Shown here piece by piece: positions 27,415 to 35,273 of a stretch of DNA of 64,000 nt; position 1 is the stretch's first letter, and every line of letters starts with the position of its first letter. Source of the DNA: Microbacterium sp. STN6 (lineage in GTDB: Bacteria > Actinomycetota > Actinomycetes > Actinomycetales > Microbacteriaceae); the NCBI RefSeq assembly GCF_026410545.1, contig NZ_JAPMIT010000001.1, positions 124,001 through 188,000 of the forward strand, read 5' to 3'. The translations under genes were made by a program, and so were the position numbers. The notes beneath the pieces were generated by a model. That model saw nothing but the letters and a program-made list of their open reading frames with translations. It made no database searches and had not been told where the DNA came from.

Positions 27415-29289
27415 GTGAGCAATGTGCGCGGCGGCGGGCGAGGTCGCGTGTCGGGCGGCGACTACGCCGCTCAGCGCGCTGCTAATGCCGAGGCTCCGCG
27501 CATCCGCAATCTGGGCCGCCGCATCGCTCGGCTCTTCGCGCCGCACAAGGCCGCGCTCATCGTCACGGTCGTGCTCGTGCTCGCGGGCGCCGCGTTCACG
27601 GTCATTCCGCCGCTGCTGACCAAGCGCGCGTTCGACGAGGGGCTCTTCGCCCGCGGCGGGCCGAACCTGCCGGTGCTCGCGGTCATCGTGGGGTTCATGA
27701 TCGCGGTGTACGTGTCGTCGGCGCTGCTCGGCGTGTGGCAGACGTATCTGACGGCGTCGGTCGGCAATCGGGTCATGGGCGACCTGCGCGTGCGCCTGTT
27801 CACGCACCTGCAGGCCATGGAGTTGAGCTTCTTCACACGCACGAAGACGGGCATCATCCAGTCCCGGCTGCAGAACGACGTGGGCGGCGTGGCCAGCGTG
27901 CTCACAAACACGGTCTCGAGTGTGCTCGGCAACACGGTCACCGTGATCGCCGCGTTCATCGCCATGCTGCTGCTGGATTGGCAGCTCACCGTCGTCGCGG
28001 TCGTGCTCATGCCCTTCCTCGTCATCGCGCAGCGCCGTGTCGGGCAGGTGCGTGCGCGCATTGCGACCAAGACGCAGGAATCGCTCTCCGACATGACCGC
28101 GATCACGCAGGAGACCCTGAGCGTCTCCGGCATCCTGCTCGCGAAGAGCTTCAACCGGCAGGGCTCCGAGATCGCGCGTTACGCGGGCGAGAACGAGAAC
28201 CAGATCGGCCTGCAGCTGCGCCAGGCGATGAGCGGGCAGTGGTTCTTCGCCATGGTTAACGTGTTCCTCTCCAGCATCCCCGCGGTGGTCTACCTGGTGG
28301 CGGGCTGGCTGCTCGTGGGCGGCGCTACCGGTATCTCGGCGGGCACGATCGTGGCGTTCACCACGGTGCAGGCCCGGCTGCTGTTCCCGCTGCTCGGCAT
28401 CATGCGGGTGGCCCTCGACCTGCAAACCTCGGGAGCGCTCTTCGCCCGCATCTTCGAGTACCTCGACCTGAAGCCCGCCATCGCCGACCGAGCGGATGCG
28501 CGCGACGTCGCCCCTGGCGAGGCCCGCGGGCGGTTGCAGTTCGACGACGTGACCTTTTCGTACCCGGATGCGCGCGACGGCGAGCGGCCGACCCTCGACG
28601 GCGTCTCGTTCACCGTCGAGCCAGGCCAGTTCGCGGCGTTCGTCGGGCCGTCGGGCGCCGGCAAGACGACCGTGTCGTACCTGGTGCCGCGCTTCTACGA
28701 CGCGACGGGCGGCCGCGTGCTGTTCGGCGGCACGGACGTGCGCGAGTTGCGTCAGGAGTCGCTGGTTGAGCACATCGGCGTGGTGAGCCAGGAGACGTAT
28801 CTCTTTCATGCGTCCATCGCCGAGAACCTGCGCTACGCGAAGCCGGACGCGACCCAGGAGGAGCTGGAGTCGGCGGCTCGGCGCGCGAATATCCACGAGA
28901 CGATCGCGAGCTTTCCCGACGCGTACGACACGCTCGTGGGGGAGAGAGGCTACAGGCTCTCGGGTGGCGAGAAGCAGCGCATCGCGATTGCGCGCGTGCT
29001 GCTGAAGGACCCGGAAGTGCTCGTGCTCGACGAGGCGACGAGCGCGCTCGACTCCATCTCGGAGCACGTGGTGCAGCAAGCGCTCGATACGGCCGCGCGA
29101 GGGCGCACGACGATCGCCATCGCGCACCGGCTCTCGACGATCATCGCGGCCGACGTGATCTTCGTGGTCGAGCGCGGCCGCATCGTGGAGCGCGGCACGC
29201 ACGGGCAGCTTCTCGCCGCCGGCGGCAGCTACGCGCGCCTGTACGCGCAGCAGGTTGACGGCACCACCAGCGCCACGGTGGTCGAGTAG
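27415..29289 (+). CDS. ABC exporter, fused transmembrane and ATPase domains
   Basis: A 624-residue half-transporter that would work as a dimer. The transmembrane domain spans about residues 40-340 (AALIVTVVLVLAGAAFTVIP, FFTRTKTGIIQSRLQNDVGG). The ATPase follows with Walker A VGPSGAGKTTVSYL, signature YRLSGGEKQRIAIARVLL and Walker B EVLVLDEATSALD. The start GTG follows a TAGGCT -10 box (27403-27408) by six bases and has no ribosome site, so it is probably leaderless. It is outside the preceding sugar operon by this promoter. The C-terminal TVVE and stop lie in a tandem repeat. Cargo unknown. Confidence 0.92.
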   Translation: MSNVRGGGRGRVSGGDYAAQRAANAEAPRIRNLGRRIARLFAPHKAALIVTVVLVLAGAAFTVIPPLLTKRAFDEGLFARGGPNLPVLAVIVGFMIAVYVSSALLGVWQTYLTASVGNRVMGDLRVRLFTHLQAMELSFFTRTKTGIIQSRLQNDVGGVASVLTNTVSSVLGNTVTVIAAFIAMLLLDWQLTVVAVVLMPFLVIAQRRVGQVRARIATKTQESLSDMTAITQETLSVSGILLAKSFNRQGSEIARYAGENENQIGLQLRQAMSGQWFFAMVNVFLSSIPAVVYLVAGWLLVGGATGISAGTIVAFTTVQARLLFPLLGIMRVALDLQTSGALFARIFEYLDLKPAIADRADARDVAPGEARGRLQFDDVTFSYPDARDGERPTLDGVSFTVEPGQFAAFVGPSGAGKTTVSYLVPRFYDATGGRVLFGGTDVRELRQESLVEHIGVVSQETYLFHASIAENLRYAKPDATQEELESAARRANIHETIASFPDAYDTLVGERGYRLSGGEKQRIAIARVLLKDPEVLVLDEATSALDSISEHVVQQALDTAARGRTTIAIAHRLSTIIAADVIFVVERGRIVERGTHGQLLAAGGSYARLYAQQVDGTTSATVVE

Positions 29290-29341
29290 GCCGCCCCGCG
29301 GTCATATCACGGTGGTCGAGTAGGCCGCCCCGCGGCCGTAT
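29274..29341. repeat. two 34-bp tandem units carrying the exporter stop codon
   Basis: Units 29274-29307 and 29308-29341 are nearly identical; both contain GGTGGTCGAGTAG, and the first supplies the stop codon of the ABC exporter. Confidence 0.9.
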
Positions 29342-29348
29342 CGAGACC
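29314..29348. repeat. class II palindromic repeat
   Basis: GGTCGAGTA-GGCCGC and GCGGCCGTATCGAGACC form a palindrome with inner stem GGCCGC/GCGGCC, overlapping the second tandem unit after the exporter gene. Confidence 0.8.
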
Positions 29349-29350
29349 CC

Positions 29351-29442
29351 CCGAACCAAAACGACGGAGTAAGCCGGTCTCAGGGGCGTTTTTCGCGCCG
29401 ACGGGGCCGCATCCGTCACAATGTCCGTCGTTTTCGTTCGGG
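29351..29442. repeat. 90-bp terminal-inverted-repeat element, copy A
   Basis: Arms CCGAACCAAAACGACGGA (29351-29368) and TCCGTCGTTTTCGTTCGG (29424-29441) pair at 17 of 18 positions; the 55-bp core is unlike those of the copies at 36625 and 53228. No open frame spans it. Confidence 0.85.
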
Positions 29443-29506
29443 GCGGCTGCCGCTCCGGCGGGACGGTGGCCGCGCGCCAGCGAGGGCTAGCAGCGAAGCC
29501 CAGAAT

Positions 29507-29524
29507 TGTTAGGCTGGTCTAACA
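29507..29524. promoter_or_regulatory. MntR operator overlapping the mntH -10 box
   Basis: A perfect inverted repeat TGTTAG-N6-CTAACA, the form bound by actinobacterial manganese-responsive DtxR-family regulators, overlaps a TAGGCT -10 hexamer (29510-29515) upstream of the Nramp gene. The cognate mntR is convergent, 68 bp past the end of mntH. Confidence 0.75.
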
Positions 29525-29573
29525 CTTGCGGATGCGCGCAGTCACCCGCGGCGAGACTTCGAAGGGCGAGGTG

Positions 29574-30833
29574 ATGGCGAGCGACGTGAGCGACGTGAGC
29601 GTTGAGCAGGTGAAGCGTACGTCGGCGCGGCTGCTGACGCTTCTCGGCCCGGCGTTCGTTGCCGCCATCGCCTATGTCGACCCCGGCAATGTCGCCGCCA
29701 ATCTGACCGCCGGGGCCAAGCATGGCTACCTGCTCGTGTGGGTTCTCGTGATGGCGAACGGCATGGCGGTGCTCGTTCAGTACCAGTCGGCACGGCTCGG
29801 CCTCGTCACGGGCCGCAGCCTGCCCGAGTTGCTTGGCGAGCGACTGCGGCCGGCCGCGCGCCGATCCTTCTGGGTGCAGGCCGAGCTCGTGGCCGCCGCC
29901 ACCGACCTCGCCGAGGTGATCGGCGGCGCCCTCGCCCTGCGCATGCTCTTCCACGTGCCCCTTGTGCTCGGCGGGGTCATCGTGGGGGCCGCGTCCATGG
30001 TGTTGCTCATCGTGCAGTCGCGCGGTGGCCAGCGCCCGTTCGAGGCCGTGATCCTCACGCTGCTCGGGGTCATCACGGCCGGCTTCATCGCGGGCTTGTT
30101 CATCACCGGCGTCGATTGGCCGGCCGCGGCGGGCGGGCTCCTGCCCCGCTTCGATGGCGGCGGCAGCGTGCTGCTGGCCGCGAGCATGCTCGGGGCTACC
30201 GTGATGCCGCACGCTATCTACCTGCACTCGGCGCTGGTCCGCGATCGTCACGGCAGGCAGACGGATGCCGCGAAGCTCTCGCGCCTCATCACCGCGACGC
30301 GCTGGGACGTCGGCACGGCCCTGGTGATCGCCGGCGCCGTGAACATCGCCATGCTCCTGCTGGCCGCGGCGAGCCTCGGCGGCGCCTCGGGGACCGACAC
30401 GATCGAGGGAGCGCACGCGGCGATCACGCACGCGCTCGGCCCCGTGATCGGCGTCGCGTTCGCGGTGGGGCTGCTCGCTTCCGGCCTTGCCTCGACGTCG
30501 GTCGGCAGCTACGCGGGTGCGAGCATCATGGCCGGGCTGCTGCGAGTGCGCGTGCCTCTGCTCGTGCGACGGGTCATCACGCTGCTGCCCGCGCTCGCGA
30601 TCCTCGCGTTCGGCGCGGATCCCACGTGGGCGCTCGTGCTCAGCCAGGTGTTCCTCAGCCTCGGGATCCCGTTCGCGGTCATCCCGCTCATGACGCTCAC
30701 GGGCGACCGCGCACTCATGGGGAAGCACGCGAACGGGCGCTGGATGCGCGCGGTCGGCTGGCTGGCGGTCGCGCTGATCGTGTGCCTCAATGTCGCGCTC
30801 ATCGTGCTGACGATCCTGGGGCAGAGCACGTAG
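29574..30833 (+). CDS. mntH: Nramp-family manganese(II) importer
   Basis: A 419-residue, 11-helix proton-coupled divalent-metal importer. The unwound helix-1 motif is YVDPGNVAANL (D36, N39) and the helix-6 motif is GATVMPHAIYLHS, whose Met favours Mn(II) over hard cations. I chose the ATG at 29574 because of GAAGGGCGAGG just upstream; the ATG at 29532 is in frame but lies only about ten bases after the likely transcription start. Expression should be repressed by MntR-Mn at the overlapping operator. The downstream gap holds an 18-bp tandem repeat. Confidence 0.93.
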   Translation: MASDVSDVSVEQVKRTSARLLTLLGPAFVAAIAYVDPGNVAANLTAGAKHGYLLVWVLVMANGMAVLVQYQSARLGLVTGRSLPELLGERLRPAARRSFWVQAELVAAATDLAEVIGGALALRMLFHVPLVLGGVIVGAASMVLLIVQSRGGQRPFEAVILTLLGVITAGFIAGLFITGVDWPAAAGGLLPRFDGGGSVLLAASMLGATVMPHAIYLHSALVRDRHGRQTDAAKLSRLITATRWDVGTALVIAGAVNIAMLLLAAASLGGASGTDTIEGAHAAITHALGPVIGVAFAVGLLASGLASTSVGSYAGASIMAGLLRVRVPLLVRRVITLLPALAILAFGADPTWALVLSQVFLSLGIPFAVIPLMTLTGDRALMGKHANGRWMRAVGWLAVALIVCLNVALIVLTILGQST

Positions 30834-30837
30834 CGGT

Positions 30838-30897
30838 CCCGCGACCTTCGTGCAGCCCGGGACCTTCGTGCAGCCCCGGCGCCCTCGTGCAGCCCCG
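30838..30897. repeat. three 18-19-bp tandem units after mntH
   Basis: Units beginning at 30838, 30856 and 30874 each contain CCTTCGTGCAGCC or CCCTCGTGCAGCC, starting four bases after the mntH stop and filling the space to the convergent mntR stop. Confidence 0.8.
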
Positions 30898-30900
30898 GAC

Positions 30901-31569
30901 TCAGACGGCGGCGACCCAGACGGCAGCGACCTGCGCCGCGCTGAGCTCGACGGGCGCGGTACCGGCGACGCACGCCAGCCCACCGGCATCCGCTGCTCTG
31001 TATTGCACGGTCAGCCCCGCGCCGGGTCGGATGCCGAGGCGGCCGACGCTGGCGAGCACAGCGTGGTCGGCGTCAGAGACGCGCTCGACGGCGAGCTCGG
31101 TGTCGGCCGGCGCGTCGGCAAGCGGGATCGCGTTCGGGCGGTGCGGGCGGCCGTCGGCAGTGGGGATCGGGTCGCCGTGCGGGTCGCGCAGCGGGTGGCC
31201 GAGCCGGGCGTCGATGCGCTCAACGAACGCGTCCGACACGGCGTGCTCGAGAACCTCGGCCTCGTCGTGCACCTCGGTCCAGTCGTAGTCGAGCAGTTCG
31301 ACGAGGAACGTCTCGAGCAGCCGGTGCCTGCGCACCATGCTGACGGCGTGCACCCGGCCCTCCTCGGTCAGCTCGATGCTGCCGTACGGTTCGTGCTCGA
31401 GCAGCCCTTTGTCGACCAGACGACGGATGCCGTCGGACACCGTCGCCGCGCGTACCCCCATGCGCTCCGCCAGTTGCGTGACCGTGATCGGAGTCGGCGA
31501 CCATTCGGTGGCGCTCCAGATGGCCTTCAGGTAGTCCTGTGCGGCGTTCGTCAGCTGGGAGACGGACAT
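30901..31569 (-). CDS. mntR: DtxR/MntR-family manganese-dependent repressor
   Basis: A 222-residue metalloregulator. It has a winged helix (ITVTQLAERMGVRAATVSDG), a dimerisation helix with the metal ligands RRHRLLETFL and VHDEAEVLEHAVSD, and a C-terminal SH3-like domain. At the position of the DtxR Cys102 it carries Glu (HDEAEVLEH), which argues for Mn(II) rather than Fe(II) sensing. TAGGAT (31576-31581) lies six bases before the ATG with GGAGGT between, so the mRNA is probably leaderless. Convergent with mntH, its likely main target. Confidence 0.9.
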   Translation of the reverse strand: MSVSQLTNAAQDYLKAIWSATEWSPTPITVTQLAERMGVRAATVSDGIRRLVDKGLLEHEPYGSIELTEEGRVHAVSMVRRHRLLETFLVELLDYDWTEVHDEAEVLEHAVSDAFVERIDARLGHPLRDPHGDPIPTADGRPHRPNAIPLADAPADTELAVERVSDADHAVLASVGRLGIRPGAGLTVQYRAADAGGLACVAGTAPVELSAAQVAAVWVAAV

Positions 31570-31646
31570 ACCTCCATCCTAGGAGGGGGTGCTGCCTGCC
31601 ATCCGAATCTCGTCGGCTACGCTCACGCCGCTCTGCTCGAGGGTCG

Positions 31647-31741
31647 CGGGACCCGAAAGCGCATGCCGGGACCCTATATAACTGGTCCGCCGAGCGTGTT
31701 TTGGGTCCCGAGAACCGGATTCGTCAGCCCCTGAGTCCCGG
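31647..31741. repeat. GGGACCC palindrome cluster, function unknown
   Basis: CGGGACCC occurs at 31647 and 31667, GGGTCCCG at 31703 and AGTCCCGG at 31734, allowing nested hairpins (for example 31667-31710, 8-bp stem). It sits between the divergent mntR and FUSC genes around an AT-rich TATATAA. Could be an operator or a degenerate repeat; nothing decides. Confidence 0.4.
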
Positions 31742-31763
31742 AGCGTCATGTCGCCGACACTCC

Positions 31764-31775
31764 TAGGCTGGCGGC
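31764..31775 (+). promoter_or_regulatory. leaderless -10 box of the FUSC gene
   Basis: TAGGCT (31764-31769) is followed by six bases and then the ATG at 31776, with no ribosome-binding site. Confidence 0.65.
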
Positions 31776-33725
31776 ATGGTCTCGCAGTCGATCGGGTGGG
31801 TCGCCGAGCTTCTGCGCCCGAAGCCCGCGCCGATCCCGTGGCCGCGGGTGCTGCGCACTGCAGTAGCCGTGGCGACGCCGGTGAGCGTGGGCATGGCGAT
31901 CGGGCAGCTCGGCGGCGGGCTGGTGTGCTCGATCGGCGCGCTCGCCGCATCCATCGCTGATAAAGAGGGGCCGTACCGCGCGCGCATCAGCCGCATCGGA
32001 ATCGTCGCGGCGTCCGGCTCGACCGGCTTCGCCCTCGGCGGCCTCGCATTCGGCCACCCCCTCATCACGCCGTTGCTCGTGTTGGCGGCGGCGCTCGTCT
32101 CGGGTCTCGCCAGCGTGCTCGGCAATGTGGCATCGGTCGCAAGCCTGCAGTTCCTCATCTACGTGATCGTCGCGTCGGGCGTGAGCTTCGGCAACGGGCC
32201 CGCATGGATGCCGCCGCTGCTCTACTTCACCGGTGCGGCGTGGGCGTTGCTGCTGTCGCTCTCTGGCGGCATCGGTCGCACAACGGCGCCCGAGCGGCTC
32301 GCGGTCGCCGAGGTGTACCGCTCCCTCGCCGTGCTGATGGAGATGTCGGGCGGCAGCCGTGGCGAGGAGGCCCGCAGGGAGCTGACGAACGCGATGAACA
32401 CCGCGTACGACACGGTCGTGTCATATCGGGCCGCGGTCGGCGGCCGCGAGAAGCGCGTGCGACGGCTCGCCGCCCTGCTGAACGCGGCCACGCCCCTTGT
32501 CGAACAGACGGTCGCGCTCGTTCGCTCCGGCGTCGACATTCCGCTTCGTCTCTCGGGAACCGTGCGCTCATTCGCCTTCGCCATTCAGCAGGGCACCTGG
32601 CACGGCCGCAACCCCGTTGAAAGCACAGCGGATGCTGTCGGCACCACCTCGCGCGGCCCGGAATCCGCCGAGCTGGCCGGCCTGAAGAAGAGCCTCGACG
32701 CGATAGGGGCCATCATCGTCGACGGCAAGGAGGCGGAGGACGACGCCGCGCGCACTCCGAGCGGGGGCGACCGGCTGGCGGCGCTGCGGGACGCCGTTGC
32801 GGGCGGCCGTGGAACGTGGCTGCCGATCATCCGCCTGGTCATCTGTCTCGGCATCGCCCAGCTGGCCGGCCTCTTCGTGCCGGCCGAGCGACCGTACTGG
32901 ATCGCGCTGACGGTGGCGGTGACGCTCAAGCCCGACTTCGGTTCGGTGTTCGCGCGCGCCGTACAGCGCGGCATCGGAACGATCGTCGGCGTGCTCATCG
33001 GCACGGCGCTGTTGACCCTCGTACCGCGCGGCGTCCCGGTGCTGGCGGCGATCGCGCTCTTCGCCGCCGCACTGCCGGTCGTGCAGCGCCGCAACTACGG
33101 TCTCTTCGCCACGCTGCTGACGCCCGTCATCGTGCTGCTGCTCGACCTCGGCCACGGCCCCGACGAACAGCTCGTCGTCAGCCGCCTGCTCGACACGAGC
33201 ATCGGCTGCGCCATCGTGCTCGCCTTCGGCTACCTGCCCTGGCCCGCCACCTGGCGCTCGGGGGCCCACATGGCCGGCAAGGTGGCCGACGTGGCCGACG
33301 ACGTTCGGCGTTACGTTCGCGTCGCCCTCGCCACACACGACCACGACCGCCGCGCCGTGCGCCGGCACACCTACCGGCGCCTCGCCGACCTGCGCGTCGC
33401 GCTGCAGCAGGCGCTCGCCGAGCCACCGCTCGTCAGCAGGCAGGCCGCGGTGTTCTGGCCGGTCATCGTCGCGCTCGAGCGCGTCACCGACGCCGTGACG
33501 GCGTCGGTCATCCGCTCTGGGTACGGTTCGCCGCCGGCCACCGACCGGGGCGTCGAGCAGGTGGTCGCGTACCTGCGTGAGTTCGCGTCTGCCATACGTG
33601 AAGGCAGGCCAGCGGATGCGAGCCCGCTGCCCGACGAGCCCGCCCTCGACGGCGTGGTCGCCGAACTGCGCGCGGCCGGTGCCGTCATTCAGGGGCCGCA
33701 TGAGAGCGTCGGCGGCCCACGCTAG
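31776..33725 (+). CDS. FUSC family membrane protein (aromatic-acid exporter-like)
   Basis: A 649-residue protein with two hydrophobic blocks of about five to six helices (about residues 25-155 and 345-470), each followed by a cytosolic helical region. The second block (IIRLVICLGIAQLAG, PYWIALTVAVTLKPDFGSVF) is the conserved FUSC/ArAE core, where the P-D-F-G-S-V-F and GTIVGVLIG motifs are diagnostic. Family members export hydroxylated aromatic acids or affect polyamine and envelope homeostasis. Its TAG stop overlaps the TAGGCT -10 box of the next transcript. Confidence 0.85.
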   Translation: MVSQSIGWVAELLRPKPAPIPWPRVLRTAVAVATPVSVGMAIGQLGGGLVCSIGALAASIADKEGPYRARISRIGIVAASGSTGFALGGLAFGHPLITPLLVLAAALVSGLASVLGNVASVASLQFLIYVIVASGVSFGNGPAWMPPLLYFTGAAWALLLSLSGGIGRTTAPERLAVAEVYRSLAVLMEMSGGSRGEEARRELTNAMNTAYDTVVSYRAAVGGREKRVRRLAALLNAATPLVEQTVALVRSGVDIPLRLSGTVRSFAFAIQQGTWHGRNPVESTADAVGTTSRGPESAELAGLKKSLDAIGAIIVDGKEAEDDAARTPSGGDRLAALRDAVAGGRGTWLPIIRLVICLGIAQLAGLFVPAERPYWIALTVAVTLKPDFGSVFARAVQRGIGTIVGVLIGTALLTLVPRGVPVLAAIALFAAALPVVQRRNYGLFATLLTPVIVLLLDLGHGPDEQLVVSRLLDTSIGCAIVLAFGYLPWPATWRSGAHMAGKVADVADDVRRYVRVALATHDHDRRAVRRHTYRRLADLRVALQQALAEPPLVSRQAAVFWPVIVALERVTDAVTASVIRSGYGSPPATDRGVEQVVAYLREFASAIREGRPADASPLPDEPALDGVVAELRAAGAVIQGPHESVGGPR

Positions 33726-33728
33726 GCT
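33723..33728 (+). promoter_or_regulatory. -10 box of the cbs leader transcript
   Basis: TAGGCT overlaps the FUSC stop codon (33723-33725) and lies seven bases before the ATG of the Cys-Cys leader peptide. The -35 region has no clear consensus. Confidence 0.55.
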
Positions 33729-33735
33729 GGGTTGC

Positions 33736-33762
33736 ATGTCGCAGCTCTGTTGTCGTCGCTGA
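33736..33762 (+). CDS. leaderless Cys-Cys leader peptide upstream of cbs-metB
   Basis: ATG at 33736 opens an eight-codon frame, M-S-Q-L-C-C-R-R-stop, 116 bp before cbs. It has a TAGGCT -10 box seven bases upstream and no ribosome site, so it should be read from the 5' end of the mRNA. Two consecutive Cys codons (33748-33753) in front of a transsulfuration operon match the cysteine-responsive leaderless short frames described in mycobacteria. A class II hairpin begins eight bases after its stop and is a candidate partner for attenuation. Confidence 0.65.
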   Translation: MSQLCCRR

Positions 33763-33769
33763 GTCTCCA

Positions 33770-33801
33770 GGTCTCGATACGCGCCTTGGCGCTACTCGAC
33801 C
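33770..33801 (+). repeat. class II palindrome within the cbs leader
   Basis: GGTCTCGATAC-GCGCC and GGCGC-TACTCGACC form a 32-bp imperfect palindrome between the Cys-Cys leader peptide and cbs. It belongs to the dispersed class II family but may here act as the leader hairpin. No T-run follows. Confidence 0.75.
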
Positions 33802-33878
33802 ACCGGGCCGTCCATCGCCATCGCGCGTGCAGGGCCACTTCGCATCAGACGACATGACAACGTAAGGAACGCAACGAC

Positions 33879-35243
33879 ATGAAGTACGCCGAGACCATTC
33901 TCGATCTCATCGGCAACACGCCGCTCGTCAAGCTCAACGCCGTGGCCGAGGGCATCGCGGCCACGGTGCTCGTGAAGGTCGAGTACCTGAACCCGGGCGG
34001 CTCGTCGAAGGACCGCATCGCCACGCGCATCATCGATGCCGCTGAGCGCGAGGGCAAACTGCGGCCCGGCGGCACCATCGTCGAACCGACGAGCGGCAAC
34101 ACCGGCGTCGGCCTCGCGCTCGTCGCACAGCAACGCGGCTACCGCTGCGTGTTCGTGCTTCCCGACAAGGTGGGTGAGGACAAGCGCAACGTGCTCACGG
34201 CCTACGGCGCCGAGATCGTCGTGACGCCGACCGCGGTCGCGCCGGAGGATCCCGACTCGTACTACAGCGTTTCCGACCGTCTGGTCGCCGAGATCCCCGG
34301 AGCATTCAAGCCGAACCAGTACGCCAACCAGAACGGGCCGCTCAGTCACTACGAGACCACGGGGCCCGAGATCTGGCGCGACACCGAAGGCCGCATCACG
34401 CACTTCGTCGCGGGCGTCGGCACGGGCGGAACCATCAGCGGAACCGGTCGCTACCTTAAAGAGGTATCGAACGGCGAGGTGCGCATCGTCGGCGCCGACC
34501 CCGAGGGGTCGGTGTACTCGGGCGGGACCGGGCGGCCATACCTGGTCGAGGGCGTCGGCGAGGATTTCTGGCCTGCCGCCTACGACCCGAGCGTGGTCGA
34601 CGACGTCATCGCCGTCTCCGACGCGGAGGCGTTCGCCATGACGCGTCGGCTCGCCCGCGAAGAGGGGCTGCTCGTGGGGGGCTCCAGCGGCATGGCGGTG
34701 GTGGCGGCGCTGCGTGCCGCGGCATCCCTCGGCGCTGACGATGTCGTGGTGGTGCTGCTGCCCGACGGCGGGCGCGGGTACCTCGGCAAGATCTTCAACG
34801 AGAAGTGGATGCGCTCATACGGCTTCAGTGACGTGCCCGACGAGTCCACGGTGGGCGACGTGATCAAGACGAAGAGCGGGCAGCTGCCGTCTCTCGTGCA
34901 CGCGCACCCCAGCGACACGGTGCACGACGCCGTCGCGATCATGACCGAGTACGGCGTCTCGCAGCTGCCGGTGCTCTCGGCCGAGCCGCCCGTCGTGCTC
35001 GGCGAGGTCGTGGGGGCGATCGAGGAGCGCGATCTGCTCGAGAAGGTCTTCAGCGGGCAGGCGGCCATGGGCGACAAGGTGCAGGGCTTCGCCGGCGCGC
35101 CGCTGCCGCTCATCGGCATCAACGAGTCGGTGTCGGCGGCCCGCGCCGCGCTGGCCGGTGCGAACGCCCTGCTCGTGACCGACGGCGGCAAGCCCGTCTC
35201 GGTGCTCACCCGCCACGACCTGCTGACCTACCTCAGCGCCTGA
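33879..35243 (+). CDS. cbs: cystathionine beta-synthase
   Basis: A 454-residue PLP enzyme joining homocysteine and serine to cystathionine. The fold-II core has the Schiff-base Lys in NPGGSSKDRIA, the substrate loop PTSGNTGVGLAL and the phosphate-binding GVGTGGTISGTGR. From about residue 330 two CBS regulatory modules follow, ending VSVLTRHDLLTYLSA. The modules distinguish it from plain cysteine synthase. TAAGGAACG precedes the ATG. It forms an operon with the cystathionine gamma-synthase 30 bp downstream, behind a Cys-Cys leader peptide. Confidence 0.92.
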   Translation: MKYAETILDLIGNTPLVKLNAVAEGIAATVLVKVEYLNPGGSSKDRIATRIIDAAEREGKLRPGGTIVEPTSGNTGVGLALVAQQRGYRCVFVLPDKVGEDKRNVLTAYGAEIVVTPTAVAPEDPDSYYSVSDRLVAEIPGAFKPNQYANQNGPLSHYETTGPEIWRDTEGRITHFVAGVGTGGTISGTGRYLKEVSNGEVRIVGADPEGSVYSGGTGRPYLVEGVGEDFWPAAYDPSVVDDVIAVSDAEAFAMTRRLAREEGLLVGGSSGMAVVAALRAAASLGADDVVVVLLPDGGRGYLGKIFNEKWMRSYGFSDVPDESTVGDVIKTKSGQLPSLVHAHPSDTVHDAVAIMTEYGVSQLPVLSAEPPVVLGEVVGAIEERDLLEKVFSGQAAMGDKVQGFAGAPLPLIGINESVSAARAALAGANALLVTDGGKPVSVLTRHDLLTYLSA

Positions 35244-35273
35244 ATTGACCCACGACTACGCAAGGAGCACCCG

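Noticed and set aside
27325-29202. A 625-codon minus-strand frame opposite the ABC exporter gene
   Set aside because: The plus strand encodes a complete ABC exporter with all ATPase motifs; the reverse frame shows no domain.
29351-29442. Insertion-sequence ends
   Set aside because: Terminal inverted repeats are present, but the element is only about 92 bp, has no transposase or evident target duplication, and its core is not shared with the other copies.
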